Assembly (NCBI GenBank): GCA_000381565.1
Contig: KB906725.1
Coordinates: 1,059,785-1,123,784, forward strand
DNA: 64,000 nt
Origin: Oxalobacteraceae bacterium AB_14
GTDB lineage: Bacteria; Pseudomonadota; Gammaproteobacteria; Burkholderiales; Burkholderiaceae_D
Direction: 5' to 3'
Shown: piece by piece, positions 26,047 through 35,194 of the stretch
Layout: every line of letters begins with the position of its first letter
Position numbering within the stretch: position 1 is the first letter of the stretch
Program-made: the position numbers and the translations under genes
The notes under the pieces: generated by a model
Database searches by the model: none
What the model was told of the DNA's origin: nothing
What the model saw: the letters and a program-made list of their open reading frames with translations, nothing else

Positions 26047-26138
26047 GAGGTGAAGCGCGGCGCGTGGGAAAAGTTAAGGTTTCCATTTTAACATTTCTGT
26101 TGCTGCGGAAACTCACCAAAACCCACGCGCCGCCCGGC

Positions 26139-29100
26139 TTAGTTGCTGCCGGCCTCCTCCACGAACACCACGGCCGTGCGCGCGGCCACGCTGAACTTGC
26201 CGCTGGCGCTGACGTAGTTGCCCACGCGCGCGTTGCGGCCGCCGCCGGCGTTCAGCTGGATGCGGTGCACGCTCAGCTTGTGGCCCGCCAGCTCCGGCAC
26301 GGTGACGGTCTGGCCCACCTTGTCGACGTTGAACAGCACCACCACCAGCTTGTAGCGGGCGCCGTCGTAGCGGCTCGGATGCTGGCCGTCGATGCTCATG
26401 ACGATCAGCCCCGGCACCTGCTGCGGCCCGGTGTTATAAAAGCGCAGCCGCTCCGACACGTCCTGCGCCGTGCGCAGGCGGAACAGGCTGCTGTCCTGGC
26501 GGATCGCCAGCAAGTCGTTGACGGCGTCGCGCGCGCTGACGATGGCGAGGTGGTCCGGCTTGAGCAGCGGGTTGGCCAGCAGCGGCGACATCAGCGGCCA
26601 GTTGTCCTGGTTGACGCCGGCCATCGGCAGGCCGACGCCGAAGTTGTTCGACTGGTAGCTGTAGTCGAGCTTGTTGAACCAGTCGCCGGCGTCGTAGCTG
26701 TCGCGGTCCATCGACTTCGAGCGCAGGATTTCCTGGCCGGCGTGCAGCAAGGGCACGCCCTGCGCCAGCAGGTTGATGGCCGCGCCCAGCGTCTGCACCT
26801 TGACGCGGTCGGCCATGCTGGTGGCCAGCGGCAGCTTGTAGGCGTTCAGGTCGTACAAGGTCTGGTTGTCGTGCGCCTCGACGTAGTTGATGGTCTCGGC
26901 CGGGCTGGCGGCGAAGCCCGCCTGCTGGCCGAAATAGTCGATCTGCGAATTCTTGCGCAGCGTGCCCGTGCGGTCGACGAAGCTGTAGTCGCGCAGCGTG
27001 CCGGACAGGCTCACCTTGACCAGGTCGCCCAGGCGCAGCAAGTCGTCCCTGGTCTGCGTCGACTGCGCGTTCGGATCGGTGTAGGCGCCGTTGATGAAAC
27101 CTTGCTGGCTGATCAGGCTGGAGCCGCTGTCGCAGCAGCCGCCGCCGCGCACGCTGTCGCGGATGCGGTCGTTGAACGAGCCGATGCCGCTGCCAAACAT
27201 ATTGGCCTGGCGCGCCTGCACGAAGCGGGCGTCGTTGCCGACGGTGCCGAAGTTCCAGGCTTCGCCGTACAGGTAGATGTCGCGCCCGGCCGCCTGGTTG
27301 ACGGCGCTCTGCAGCCGTTGCATCACCGCCAGCGGCGTGAAGCCCATGATGTCGAAGCGGAAGCTGTCGACCTGGTAGTCGCGCGCCCAGGTGCTGACCG
27401 AATCGATCATCAGCTTGGCCATCATGGCGTTCTCGGACGCGGTGTCGGCGCAGCAGCTGTCGTTGGTGATGCCGCCGCCGGCGTTGAGGCGGTAGTAGTA
27501 GGCCGGCACGATCTTGTCGAGCACCGACAGCGGACTCTGTTGCGAAGCGCTGGTGTGGTTGTAGACCACGTCCATCGTCACCCGCAGGCCTTGCTGGTGC
27601 AAGCCCTGCACCATGGCGCGGAATTCGCGCACGCGCACCGCGCCGTCGTTGGCGTTGGTCGAGTAGCTGCCTTCCGGCGCCGTGTAGTGCACCGGATCGT
27701 AGCCCCAGTTGAAGCAGTCGGCGCCGCGCGTGGCTTCCACCGCCGCCTGCTGCGCGCTGGAATTGGCGGCGGCGTTGGGGATGGCCGGCGTGCTGCAGCC
27801 GGCCTCGTTGACGCTGGCGTAGTCGAACGACGGCAGCAGGTGGACGTGGGTCAGGCCGGACTTCTGCATCAGGCGCAGGTGGCGCATGCCGTCCGAATCC
27901 TGGTCGGTGAAGGCCAGGTATTTGCCGCGGTGCGCGGGCGGCACCGTGGCGTCGCTGGCGCTGAAGTCGCGGATGTGCAGCTCGTACAGGGCGATGTCGG
28001 TCGGGCCGTCGAGGCGCGGCACATGATGGTGGTCCCAGCCGTCGGGCTTGAGCGCGGCGCTGTCGAGGTTGGCGACGAAGCTGCGCTGGCTGTTGGCGTT
28101 CAGGCTGAACGAATACGGATCGGTGACGGTGTTGTTGACCAGCGTGTTGCCGGCCCAGCGCGACAGCACCTGCACCTGGTAGGTGTAGTAGTAGCGGTTG
28201 ACCCAGCTGGCGTCCGGCGCGGTGTAGCTCCACACGCCGCTGGCGGCGTCGCGGCGCATGGCGCGCGTCAGCGTGCTGGCGCTGGCGGCGTCCGGGTACA
28301 GGTTGAGGCTGACCGACTTGGCGGTCGGCGCCCACACGCGGAAGGTCGGCGCGCCGTTGCGGTCGTAGCTCAGGCCCAGGGTGGCGCTGGCGGCGGCCGG
28401 CGCGAACACGCTGTCGAGCATGCCGCTCATCTGCAGCGAGGTTACTTGCACCAGCTTGCCGTTGGCGTCCAGCTGGGCCACGGCGAACTGGCCGCTGGCC
28501 TTGGCCGCGATGCCGGCCGCGTCGGCGTCCGTCATGGTCAACGCGGTGGCGCCGGCCAGGTGCGGATACTTTTGCTGCAAGGCCGCCGGCAGGGCGCCGG
28601 TGCTCAGCGCGATGCTGCCGTCGGCGCCGGTGACGCCGGCGCTGCTGGAACCCAGTCCGCCGTTGGCGGCGTAGTACAGCCGGTAGGTGCCGCCGGCGGC
28701 CGCGCCCGGCCAGGCCAGGGTCGAGGCCGACAGCCAGTGCGCGCTGGCGTTGTTGAGGTTGCCGTAGCTGATGGCCGGCGGCGCGCTGTAGACGCTGCAG
28801 TCGCCTTCCAGCATCCACACTTCCTGGCCGGTGCTGGCGATGTCGGGGCTGAAGTTGGCCGACTGGTCGCTGCCGCAGTTCTTGTTGCCGCTGCCGTCGG
28901 TCACCAGGAACCAGATCGCCGACTTGGCGGTGTTGACGGGGATGTCGACGTAGCCGCCGAAGTCGTCGCTCTGGGTCATCATGAAGCGGCCGCTGATCCA
29001 GCCGGGGCTCGGGTTGACCGGACCGTCCCACGAGTACACGCCCCATAGTCCGGCGTCGCCGGCTGCGCGGTGGAAGTGCATGCGGATGTTGGCCGGGGCC

Positions 29101-29261
29101 GGCGGTGTCGCCGCGCTCGCCAGCATCACGCCGCCCAGTAGTTTGGCGCTCGGGGCGGCGCTGCTGGCGCTGTCGCTGCCTCCGCAGGCGGCCAGCAGGG
29201 CGAGTATGCCCGTGGCCGTGATAAATTTCAGATGTGAAACTAAACTACAATGCAGTTTCAT
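26139..29261 (-). CDS. pulA: Pullulanase-type alpha-1,6-glucosidase lipoprotein (GH13)
   Basis: The protein has 1040 residues with a lipobox (ILALLAACGGSDS). Domains in order: an N-terminal starch-binding-like domain (about 50-150, NIRMHFHRAAGDAGLWGVYSWDG), an inserted domain, a CBM48-like domain (about 300-420, APTFRVWAPTAKSVSLNLYPD), the GH13 barrel and a DUF3372-like C-terminal domain. Catalytic regions are intact: FNWGYDPVHYTAPEGSYS, VTMDVVYNHT, VDSFRFDIMGF (nucleophile Asp), IYLYGEAWNFG (acid Glu) and INYVEAHDNQTLYD. It should cleave alpha-1,6 branches of pullulan, starch or glycogen at the cell surface. It lies about 4 kb from the halogenase/TonB receptor locus, fitting a maltodextrin-uptake region. 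Confidence 0.92.
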   Translation of the reverse strand: MKLHCSLVSHLKFITATGILALLAACGGSDSASSAAPSAKLLGGVMLASAATPPAPANIRMHFHRAAGDAGLWGVYSWDGPVNPSPGWISGRFMMTQSDDFGGYVDIPVNTAKSAIWFLVTDGSGNKNCGSDQSANFSPDIASTGQEVWMLEGDCSVYSAPPAISYGNLNNASAHWLSASTLAWPGAAAGGTYRLYYAANGGLGSSSAGVTGADGSIALSTGALPAALQQKYPHLAGATALTMTDADAAGIAAKASGQFAVAQLDANGKLVQVTSLQMSGMLDSVFAPAAASATLGLSYDRNGAPTFRVWAPTAKSVSLNLYPDAASASTLTRAMRRDAASGVWSYTAPDASWVNRYYYTYQVQVLSRWAGNTLVNNTVTDPYSFSLNANSQRSFVANLDSAALKPDGWDHHHVPRLDGPTDIALYELHIRDFSASDATVPPAHRGKYLAFTDQDSDGMRHLRLMQKSGLTHVHLLPSFDYASVNEAGCSTPAIPNAAANSSAQQAAVEATRGADCFNWGYDPVHYTAPEGSYSTNANDGAVRVREFRAMVQGLHQQGLRVTMDVVYNHTSASQQSPLSVLDKIVPAYYYRLNAGGGITNDSCCADTASENAMMAKLMIDSVSTWARDYQVDSFRFDIMGFTPLAVMQRLQSAVNQAAGRDIYLYGEAWNFGTVGNDARFVQARQANMFGSGIGSFNDRIRDSVRGGGCCDSGSSLISQQGFINGAYTDPNAQSTQTRDDLLRLGDLVKVSLSGTLRDYSFVDRTGTLRKNSQIDYFGQQAGFAASPAETINYVEAHDNQTLYDLNAYKLPLATSMADRVKVQTLGAAINLLAQGVPLLHAGQEILRSKSMDRDSYDAGDWFNKLDYSYQSNNFGVGLPMAGVNQDNWPLMSPLLANPLLKPDHLAIVSARDAVNDLLAIRQDSSLFRLRTAQDVSERLRFYNTGPQQVPGLIVMSIDGQHPSRYDGARYKLVVVLFNVDKVGQTVTVPELAGHKLSVHRIQLNAGGGRNARVGNYVSASGKFSVAARTAVVFVEEAGSN

Positions 29262-29425
29262 GCTGGTCTCCGTGTTTTATGGGTTTTTGCCTCCAATCGT
29301 CTGTGGACTGGATGGGTCTGTAATATTACTACTTAAAAAATGTGGAAATGATAAATATTCTGCGGAGTGTTGTTGGACGTGGACAGCGCCGCTGGCATAC
29401 GCAGGGCGGGTCCTGTTTTTACGGC

Positions 29426-29635
29426 TTTTACTAAAACGTGATAACCACTGCTACCCAATGCTAACCACCGATATTTCGAGCGGGTTTGCGATATTTTCGG
29501 AACTAAACGCTGCTAAGTGGCTCTAACGAATATAGGTGGTAGAAATTAGTACCGCTTAGCGTTCGGCGAGGAAATTTTAGTAAGTGTTAGCGCGCTGTAG
29601 TACTGGTCAGCAGTGGTTAGCAGCGCTTAGTAAAA
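29426..29635. repeat. Large imperfect inverted repeat with clustered TTAGC/GCTAA motifs
   Basis: The left end reads TTTTACTAA, 8 bases, AACCACTGCT (29426-29452). The right end reads AGCAGTGGTT, 8 bases, TTAGTAAAA (29609-29635). Both blocks are exact reverse complements with identical 8-base spacers. Inside, TTAGC or GCTAA occurs several times (for example CTAACCACC, GCTAAGTGG, CTTAGCG, GTTAGCGCG) and GGTGGTAG faces AACCACC. The block is AT-richer than its surroundings. It fills most of the 397-base gap between the divergent pullulanase and RAMA-domain genes. It could be a cooperative protein-binding array or a small non-coding mobile element. Confidence 0.75.
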
Positions 29636-29658
29636 ACCGATTTTAGGAAGCCCCCACC

Positions 29659-30339
29659 ATGTCCTCGTATAGCCTCCATTTCCCGATCCGTGTGCCCGAC
29701 GATGTGCTCGTCGAATTGGGCGAATTCACAGGTACTTTCTGGTCGGATTCCTTTGCCCAGGAGCCCTTCGTGATCGAGGCGATTCGCAACTACATCAAGC
29801 CCGCGCCGCCGGCCCCGCAGCAGCCCGTTGAGGCGACCGAGGCGGGATACCAATGGAAGCAGGTTTTCCTTCCTGAGGGCACAAGGCTGCGCGCCAGCTT
29901 TGGCCGCCAGCCCTATTTCGCCACGGTGGTGGGTGCGGAAATTAAATATGACGGACATGCGGTATCGCCATCGTGCTTTGCCAACCTGCACGGCAGCGGC
30001 AACCGCAATGCCTGGAAAGCCATCTGGCTGCGCCTTCCCGGCAGTAACGAGTGGCTGCTGGCCGACGTCTGCCGCTCGGCGCGCAAAGCGGCGATAGCGC
30101 GCTTGCACGAGGGCTGCGCGCAGGCGGACCACCGCCCGGCGGACATCGAACCCGCCCCGGCACCGCCCGCAGCGCGCCGACCCGTAGTGCGCCCACCCGC
30201 GCCACGCCCAACCGGCATTCGCCCGCCTGGCGCACCGGCACCGGCGCAGGGCCAGGGGGGACAGCGCAAGCCTGGTTCCGGAAAAACCGCCCGCCGCAGG
30301 AAACGCCGTGCAGCGAAACAAACTTCCGGAAAGCCGTAA
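29659..30339 (+). CDS. RAMA-domain protein with basic Pro/Ala/Arg-rich tail (putative DNA-binding)
   Basis: The protein has 226 residues, with AGGAAG 8 bases before the ATG. Residues 1-48 (PDDVLVELGEFTGTFWSDSF, then EAIRNYIKP) look like a small helical domain and could be a ribbon-helix-helix or dimerisation unit. Residues about 65-137 (GTRLRASFGRQPYFATVVGAE, then SPSCFANLHGSGNRNAWKAIW) fit the RAMA/DUF4357 domain found beside DNA methylases and restriction enzymes. The last 75 residues are Pro/Ala/Arg-rich and end in a strongly basic KTARRRKRRAAKQ segment like a histone-H1-type tail. It is likely a DNA-associated protein, possibly nucleoid-structuring. The palindromic block ends 24 bases before its start codon and may be its own operator; both points are inference. 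Confidence 0.7.
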   Translation: MSSYSLHFPIRVPDDVLVELGEFTGTFWSDSFAQEPFVIEAIRNYIKPAPPAPQQPVEATEAGYQWKQVFLPEGTRLRASFGRQPYFATVVGAEIKYDGHAVSPSCFANLHGSGNRNAWKAIWLRLPGSNEWLLADVCRSARKAAIARLHEGCAQADHRPADIEPAPAPPAARRPVVRPPAPRPTGIRPPGAPAPAQGQGGQRKPGSGKTARRRKRRAAKQTSGKP

Positions 30340-30341
30340 GG

Positions 30342-30367
30342 AAAAAAAACGCCACCCGAAGGTGGCG
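30342..30367 (-). terminator. Intrinsic terminator of the halogenase operon
   Basis: A 7-bp stem (CGCCACC / GGTGGCG) with a CGAA tetraloop is followed on the minus strand by eight T. It lies 22 bases downstream of the last halogenase gene and immediately after the stop of the convergent RAMA-domain gene. Confidence 0.85.
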
Positions 30368-30388
30368 TCGATGGCGGCGGCCTGGCGC

Positions 30389-31909
30389 TCAGGCGGCCTT
30401 GGCCGATTCCGCGCGGCCGCAGTAGCGTTCCACATAGGCCTGGTGGGTCGGCAGCTGCACCACGATGCGGTCCACTCGTGACTTGATGCTGCCGAGGAAG
30501 TGCTTGAGCTCCTCGTCGCCCATCAGGTCGGCGGTCTGGTGGTGCGAGCGCGGCATGATGCCCTGGCCCAGCATCACCTGTATCCACGAGTTCTCCGCGA
30601 ACAGCTCGTTCGGCACGCGGAACACGCGGCCGGTGTCGCGGAACAGGGCGATGCGGTGCTGCAGCGAGGCGGGGATGCTCATCTCGCGCGCCTCGATCCA
30701 GAACGGCGAGTCGGTGCGGTGGTTGACGTGGTAGTGCAGGATGATGAAATCGCGGATGTGCTCGATCTCGCTGTTGCACTGGTGGTTGTACTCGTCGATG
30801 TCGGCCTGGCTGATGCCGTCGGTGGGGAAGGTCTGCATCAGCCGCACCACGGCGCGCTGGATCAGGTGGATGCTGGTCGATTCGATCGGCTCCAGGAAGC
30901 CGCTGGCCAGGCCCATCGCCACCACATTGCCTTTCCATGTGTGCTTGCGCTGGCAAGGCTTGAACTGGATCACGCGCGGCGTGACCAGCGGCTTGCCTTC
31001 GATGTTGGCCATCAGCTGCCGCATCGCCGCGTCGTCGTCCAGGTGCCGGCTCGAATACACGATGCCGTTGCCGACCCGGTGTTGCAGCGGGATGCGCCAC
31101 TGCCAGCCGGCCGGGTGCGCCATCGAGCGCGTCAGCGGCACGGCGTCGCCCACCGACTCGGTCTGCACGGCGATGGCGCGGTCGCAGAACAGCCAGTGCG
31201 ACCAGTCCTCCATCGGCTCCTGCATGGCGTCGCCGATCAGCAGGCCGCGGAAGCCGGTGCAATCGATGAACAGGTCGCCCTCGATTTCCTGGCCCGACGC
31301 CAGCACCACCGAGCGCACGTCGCCGTTGTCCTCGTGCCTGGTGTAGCGCACGATCTCGCCCTCGATGCGCTGCACGCCGCGCGGCTCGCTCAGGCGGCGC
31401 AGGTATTTGGCGTAGCGGCTGGCGTCCAGGTGGTAGGCGTAGTTCATGCCGTTGTCGGGCAGGTGGGCGAAGCGGTTTTCCAGCGAGGCCTTCAGCTCCA
31501 GGCAGTAGTCGCCGTAGTCGCCGGCCAGGCCGCGCTCGACGCCCTTGTGCCAGAAGTGCTGGAAGCCGGCGGTCCAGTGGTCGGTGCCGGTGCTGCCGAA
31601 GGAGTGGATGTAGTCCTGCTTGACGTTGCGCCAGCCCTCGAAGCTGATGCCCAGCTTGAAGGTGGCCTGGGTCTCGGCCATGAATTCCTGCTCGTTGATC
31701 TCCAGCAGATTGTGGAAATTCATCAGCGTCGGTATCGTGGCCTCGCCGACGCCCACTGTGCCGATCTCGTCGGATTCGATCAGCTTGATGTCGAGCCGCT
31801 TGCCCAGCACCTTGGCGATGCCGGCCGCCGCCATCCAGCCGGCGGTGCCGCCGCCGGCGATGACGACGCGGTGTACCGGCCGGCGTTGGTTGGGATCTCG
31901 TGGGGCCAT
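30389..31909 (-). CDS. Flavin-dependent tryptophan halogenase family protein
   Basis: The protein has 506 residues. The FAD-binding GGGTAGW motif is at about residues 19-25, the catalytic-type Lys lies in AETQATFKLGISFEGW (about 85), and the diagnostic WxWxIP motif is present as GWQWRIPL. These features define flavin-dependent halogenases, which use reduced flavin, oxygen and halide to form HOCl/HOBr. The partner here is unknown; many such genes beside TonB receptors have no identified substrate. It is the last gene of a minus-strand unit (halogenase, SapC, cupin, halogenase) with 9-base gaps or overlaps. The second halogenase of this unit is only distantly similar. Confidence 0.9.
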   Translation of the reverse strand: MAPRDPNQRRPVHRVVIAGGGTAGWMAAAGIAKVLGKRLDIKLIESDEIGTVGVGEATIPTLMNFHNLLEINEQEFMAETQATFKLGISFEGWRNVKQDYIHSFGSTGTDHWTAGFQHFWHKGVERGLAGDYGDYCLELKASLENRFAHLPDNGMNYAYHLDASRYAKYLRRLSEPRGVQRIEGEIVRYTRHEDNGDVRSVVLASGQEIEGDLFIDCTGFRGLLIGDAMQEPMEDWSHWLFCDRAIAVQTESVGDAVPLTRSMAHPAGWQWRIPLQHRVGNGIVYSSRHLDDDAAMRQLMANIEGKPLVTPRVIQFKPCQRKHTWKGNVVAMGLASGFLEPIESTSIHLIQRAVVRLMQTFPTDGISQADIDEYNHQCNSEIEHIRDFIILHYHVNHRTDSPFWIEAREMSIPASLQHRIALFRDTGRVFRVPNELFAENSWIQVMLGQGIMPRSHHQTADLMGDEELKHFLGSIKSRVDRIVVQLPTHQAYVERYCGRAESAKAA

Positions 31910-31918
31910 GCTGTCTCC

Positions 31919-32923
31919 TTAACGGTTCATTTTTTTAAGTGTCTGGGCGCGCAGCACGCGCGCGGCCTCGTCATCGAGCGGCGCCAGCACATGGCGGGCG
32001 TGCGCGGGGATATGCGCCGCCGTTTGCTCGTCGGCTTCGAAGATGTAGTGGCGGAAGATCTCCTGCCAGGCCTTGCGCTGCGCCGGCGGCAGGTCGCGCA
32101 TGGTCAGGAAGGCCAGCATCAGCGCGCTGGTCGGCGTGTCCATGTAGTCGGGCGACTGGCGCCACCAGTAGTTGACCAGCACGTTGAACGGGTCCAGCGC
32201 CTCGATGTGGTGCCACCACATGCTGGGGATGAAGATGGCGTCGCCCGGTCCCAGCTCGGCGCTCTGCGCGTGCGCCAGCGCCTCGGCGAATTTCGGATAC
32301 TTGTCGAAGTCCGGGTTCAGCAGGTCGACCAGGCTGACGGCCTGGCCGGCCGGCGTGAAGTCCAGCGGGCCGATGTACAAATTCTTCAGCTGCGCCGGCG
32401 GGAACAGGGTGAAGCGGCGATGGCCGGCCGCCACCACGGCCAGGTTGTCCGGCACGTCGTAGTGGGCGGCGATGCGGGTGCGGTTGCCGATCCAGATGCT
32501 GGCCAGCGCGTCGCGCCCGCCCAGGCCGATGTCGTTCTGCTCGCGGAAGCCGGGCAGGCAGGTCTCCACCGTGGTCGAGCCGACGTAGACGGTGGCCGGC
32601 GTGGCATGGTGGCGCTTGGCTTCGATCTCGTCCAGCACGGCGGTCAGCTTGGCGTGCACCGGGTAGAAGTTGAAGCCGCTCATGTCGGCGTTGTAGAAGA
32701 AGCGGCCGCCCGCTTCCGGCGGCCCCAGCATGGCGCCCACCGTGGCGTCGCGGTAGTGGCTGCGCAGGTAGGCGTCGCCGCCGCGCTCGCCGGCCAGCGC
32801 GGCGCGCACCATCGGCCAGCTGGCGGCCAGGCCGCGCAGCACCACTGGCTCGGTGGCGTTGAGAATGTCGTCGCCCAGGTCGTTGACGCCCAGGCCGCTG
32901 ATCTCGCGCAGGGCTTCAGCCAT
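31919..32923 (-). CDS. Cupin-like (JmjC-type) Fe(II)/2-oxoglutarate oxygenase family protein
   Basis: The protein has 334 residues, no signal peptide. An N-terminal segment (EPVVLRGLAASWPMVRAAL) and the iron-binding HxD in TRIAAHYDVPDNLAVV, together with the distal His in GDAIFIPSMWWHHIEAL, are the hallmarks of cupin_8/JmjC-type proteins related to factor-inhibiting HIF. They usually hydroxylate a protein or small molecule with iron and 2-oxoglutarate. The gene overlaps the SapC gene by 8 bases and precedes the halogenase by 9, a close operon. Homologous trios of halogenase, SapC and cupin are known beside TonB receptors in Caulobacter- and Xanthomonas-type loci. Confidence 0.85.
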   Translation of the reverse strand: MAEALREISGLGVNDLGDDILNATEPVVLRGLAASWPMVRAALAGERGGDAYLRSHYRDATVGAMLGPPEAGGRFFYNADMSGFNFYPVHAKLTAVLDEIEAKRHHATPATVYVGSTTVETCLPGFREQNDIGLGGRDALASIWIGNRTRIAAHYDVPDNLAVVAAGHRRFTLFPPAQLKNLYIGPLDFTPAGQAVSLVDLLNPDFDKYPKFAEALAHAQSAELGPGDAIFIPSMWWHHIEALDPFNVLVNYWWRQSPDYMDTPTSALMLAFLTMRDLPPAQRKAWQEIFRHYIFEADEQTAAHIPAHARHVLAPLDDEAARVLRAQTLKKMNR

Positions 32924-33617
32924 GGGCGGCGTTCTTGCGGTCGATCAGCATGCGGAAGTTCGACAGCGAGGCCAGCACCATGTAGATGCTGTGCAGGTGC
33001 CCGGCCTGGTGCAGCGCGGCCACGGCGTCCGCGCCCAGCGCCGACAGCCGGTCTTCGTTGATGGTGTAGAAGCCGACCAGGCGGTTCTGCGAGCCGTCGT
33101 CCAGTTCGACGTCGAGCACGAAGCTTTCCAGCAGCTCGTGTTGCAGCAGCGCGGCCAGCAGGGCCGGCGTGTCCTGCAGGCCCTGGTGGATGGCCAGCAG
33201 CATCGAGCTGGCCCGTTCCAGGAACTCGCTGTTGCCGCCGTGCGGCATGAACACCGGCTCGCCCTCGGTGCGGCTGACGCGCGGGCTGCCGACATCGATG
33301 TGCACCATCAGCTCGCTGCCGTTGACGCCGATCATGAAGGGCTGGCGTTCGATCATCATCGGCACGTAGGGCGCGTCCCAGCGCTCGCCGCCGAGGAATA
33401 AATTCTCCCCGTCCTGGAAGCCGAACAGCGCGACCGGCTCGAAGCCCAGGCCGTCCGTGGTCTTGCGGAAGACGATGGGGTAGCAAGCCTGCACGTCGCG
33501 GAACTCGGACGGGAAGGTGACGGCCGCCATCTGGCGCTCGCCGAACTGTGCGCCGCGGCCGGTGATGACGCGCAGATCCTTGTGGTCTACGTTGTTGAGC
33601 AATACGGTATTGGACAT
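32916..33617 (-). CDS. SapC family protein
   Basis: The protein has 233 residues and no signal peptide. It shows the SapC pattern: an N-terminal strand pair (NTVLLNNVDHKDLRVITGRG), AAVTFPSEFRDVQACYPIVF, and GLGFEPVALFGFQDGENLFLGGERWDAPYVP, in which the enzyme-like cofactor motifs are absent. SapC was named from an S-layer locus in Campylobacter but its function is not established. In proteobacterial TonB-receptor loci it travels with tryptophan halogenases and cupins, as it does here. It starts 9 bases after the upstream halogenase and overlaps the following cupin gene by 8 bases. Confidence 0.85.
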   Translation of the reverse strand: MSNTVLLNNVDHKDLRVITGRGAQFGERQMAAVTFPSEFRDVQACYPIVFRKTTDGLGFEPVALFGFQDGENLFLGGERWDAPYVPMMIERQPFMIGVNGSELMVHIDVGSPRVSRTEGEPVFMPHGGNSEFLERASSMLLAIHQGLQDTPALLAALLQHELLESFVLDVELDDGSQNRLVGFYTINEDRLSALGADAVAALHQAGHLHSIYMVLASLSNFRMLIDRKNAAHG

Positions 33618-33626
33618 GTGGTCTCT

Positions 33627-35159
33627 CTAGATTTTCTGCAAGCCGTGGCGCTTGATGTGGTTGATCAGTTCGCGGTTGTCCGGCAGCGCGCCCAGCATCT
33701 TGCGGGTCAGCGCCGCCGCTTCGCGGAAATAGCCGTCGGCCAGCGCGGCCTGCCGTGGCTGCGGGTTGGTGAATTCGCTGCGGAAGCCCATGCCGTACAA
33801 CACGTACTGGTAGCTGGCCGACGGGAACACTTCCTCGATGCGGTTGAAGTCGTTGCGCGATGGCGCGCGGTGGCGCCACAGGGTCAGCAGGTCGTTCAGC
33901 CGCGCGGGGATGGTGGCGGTGTTGTCGCGCCAGTAGTCGCTGTCGCGGCGCTGGCTCAGTACGTAGTGCAGCTTGAGGAAGTCGATCACCCGTTCCCAGC
34001 GGTAGGTGAAGGCTTCGTTGAAACGCGCGGCGACGATGTCCATCGCCGCGCGCGTGGCCGGCAGCTCGTCGCTGACCATGGCGGCCGACATTTCCACCAG
34101 CGCCAGGGCCGACGCCTCCAGCGGCTCGATGAAGCCGGCCGACAGGCCGATCGCCACGCAGTTGCGGTGCCAGAAGCGTGCGCGGTAGCCGGGGTTGAAG
34201 CTCAGCTTGCGCGGTGGCGGGATGTCGCGCGGGCCGCCGCTGTCGGCGATGTAGCGGCGCAGCTCGGCCTCGGCCTGGTCGTCGCCGATGTGGGCGCTGG
34301 AATACACGTGGCCGACGCCGCGCCGGGTCGGCAGGCCGATGTCCCAGATCCAGCCGGCGCTTTGCGCGGTGGACGAGGTTTGCGAGGCGATCGGGTAGTT
34401 GTCGTCGGGGTAGGGGATCTGCACCGCCAGCGCCGAGTCGTTGTACAGCACATGCTGTTGCGAGATGAAGGGCACCTGGTAGTGTTTGCCCAGCAGCAGC
34501 GATTGCATGCCGGTGCAGTCGATGAACAGATCGGCTTCAAGCGCGCCGTGCGTCTGCGTTTGCAGCGCGGCGATGTCGCCGTTGTCGTGGCTGGCGATGC
34601 CGACCACGTTGTCCGGCACGTGGCGCACGCCCAGCTTTTCCAGGCAGTGCTTGCGCAGGAAGGCGCCGAACTTGCCGGCGTCGAGGTGGTAGCCGTAGTT
34701 GGCCACCGAGGAAAATTCCGGCGTCACCACCTGCTTGGGCGCACGGCCGTTGACGCACAGGTGCGGCTGGTAGCTGACCAGGTCGGCGAACGGAATGTCG
34801 GGATGCTGTGCCTGCCATTGCTCCGGCAGGTTCACTTCGCCGTAGCCTTGCGGCAGCACGAAGGGATGGAAGTAGTAATCGTTGTCTGTACCGAGGTTGC
34901 CACCCCGCCAGCCGTTGAAGCGCGAACCCTGCTTGAACGAGGCGTCGCACGCGCGCAGGAAATCGGCCTCGGACACGCCGATGCGGCGCAGCGTGTCGCG
35001 CATGCTGGGCCAGGTGCCTTCGCCGACGCCGATCGGCGCGATGTCGGGCGATTCGATCAGGGTGACATGCAGGGACGAGCCCTGGTGGTCGGCGGCGATC
35101 AGCCCGGCTGTGAGCCAGCCGGCGGAACCGCCCCCCACGATCACGATGCGTCGGACCAT
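33627..35159 (-). CDS. Flavin-dependent tryptophan halogenase family protein
   Basis: The protein has 510 residues, beginning MVRRIVIVGGGSAGWLTAGLIAA with the FAD-binding motif. The Lys corresponding to the active-site lysine is in CDASFKQGSRFNGW (about 79). The WxWxIP signature is altered to GWIWDIGL, where Pro is missing. That motif is thought to keep the enzyme from acting as a monooxygenase, so activity may differ from its neighbour. It is the first gene of the halogenase/SapC/cupin/halogenase unit; a palindrome (35195-35220) and the receptor gene's terminator lie upstream, so it needs its own promoter or read-through. Confidence 0.87.
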   Translation of the reverse strand: MVRRIVIVGGGSAGWLTAGLIAADHQGSSLHVTLIESPDIAPIGVGEGTWPSMRDTLRRIGVSEADFLRACDASFKQGSRFNGWRGGNLGTDNDYYFHPFVLPQGYGEVNLPEQWQAQHPDIPFADLVSYQPHLCVNGRAPKQVVTPEFSSVANYGYHLDAGKFGAFLRKHCLEKLGVRHVPDNVVGIASHDNGDIAALQTQTHGALEADLFIDCTGMQSLLLGKHYQVPFISQQHVLYNDSALAVQIPYPDDNYPIASQTSSTAQSAGWIWDIGLPTRRGVGHVYSSAHIGDDQAEAELRRYIADSGGPRDIPPPRKLSFNPGYRARFWHRNCVAIGLSAGFIEPLEASALALVEMSAAMVSDELPATRAAMDIVAARFNEAFTYRWERVIDFLKLHYVLSQRRDSDYWRDNTATIPARLNDLLTLWRHRAPSRNDFNRIEEVFPSASYQYVLYGMGFRSEFTNPQPRQAALADGYFREAAALTRKMLGALPDNRELINHIKRHGLQKI

Positions 35160-35194
35160 AGTACTCGCCTTGGTATGAGGGAACTTCGAACACC

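Noticed and set aside
26064..29048. 994-codon open frame on the plus strand opposite the pullulanase
   Set aside because: Pullulanase catalytic motifs on the minus strand are unmistakable; the opposite frame is rich in Val-Gly-Ala-His repeats with no domain.
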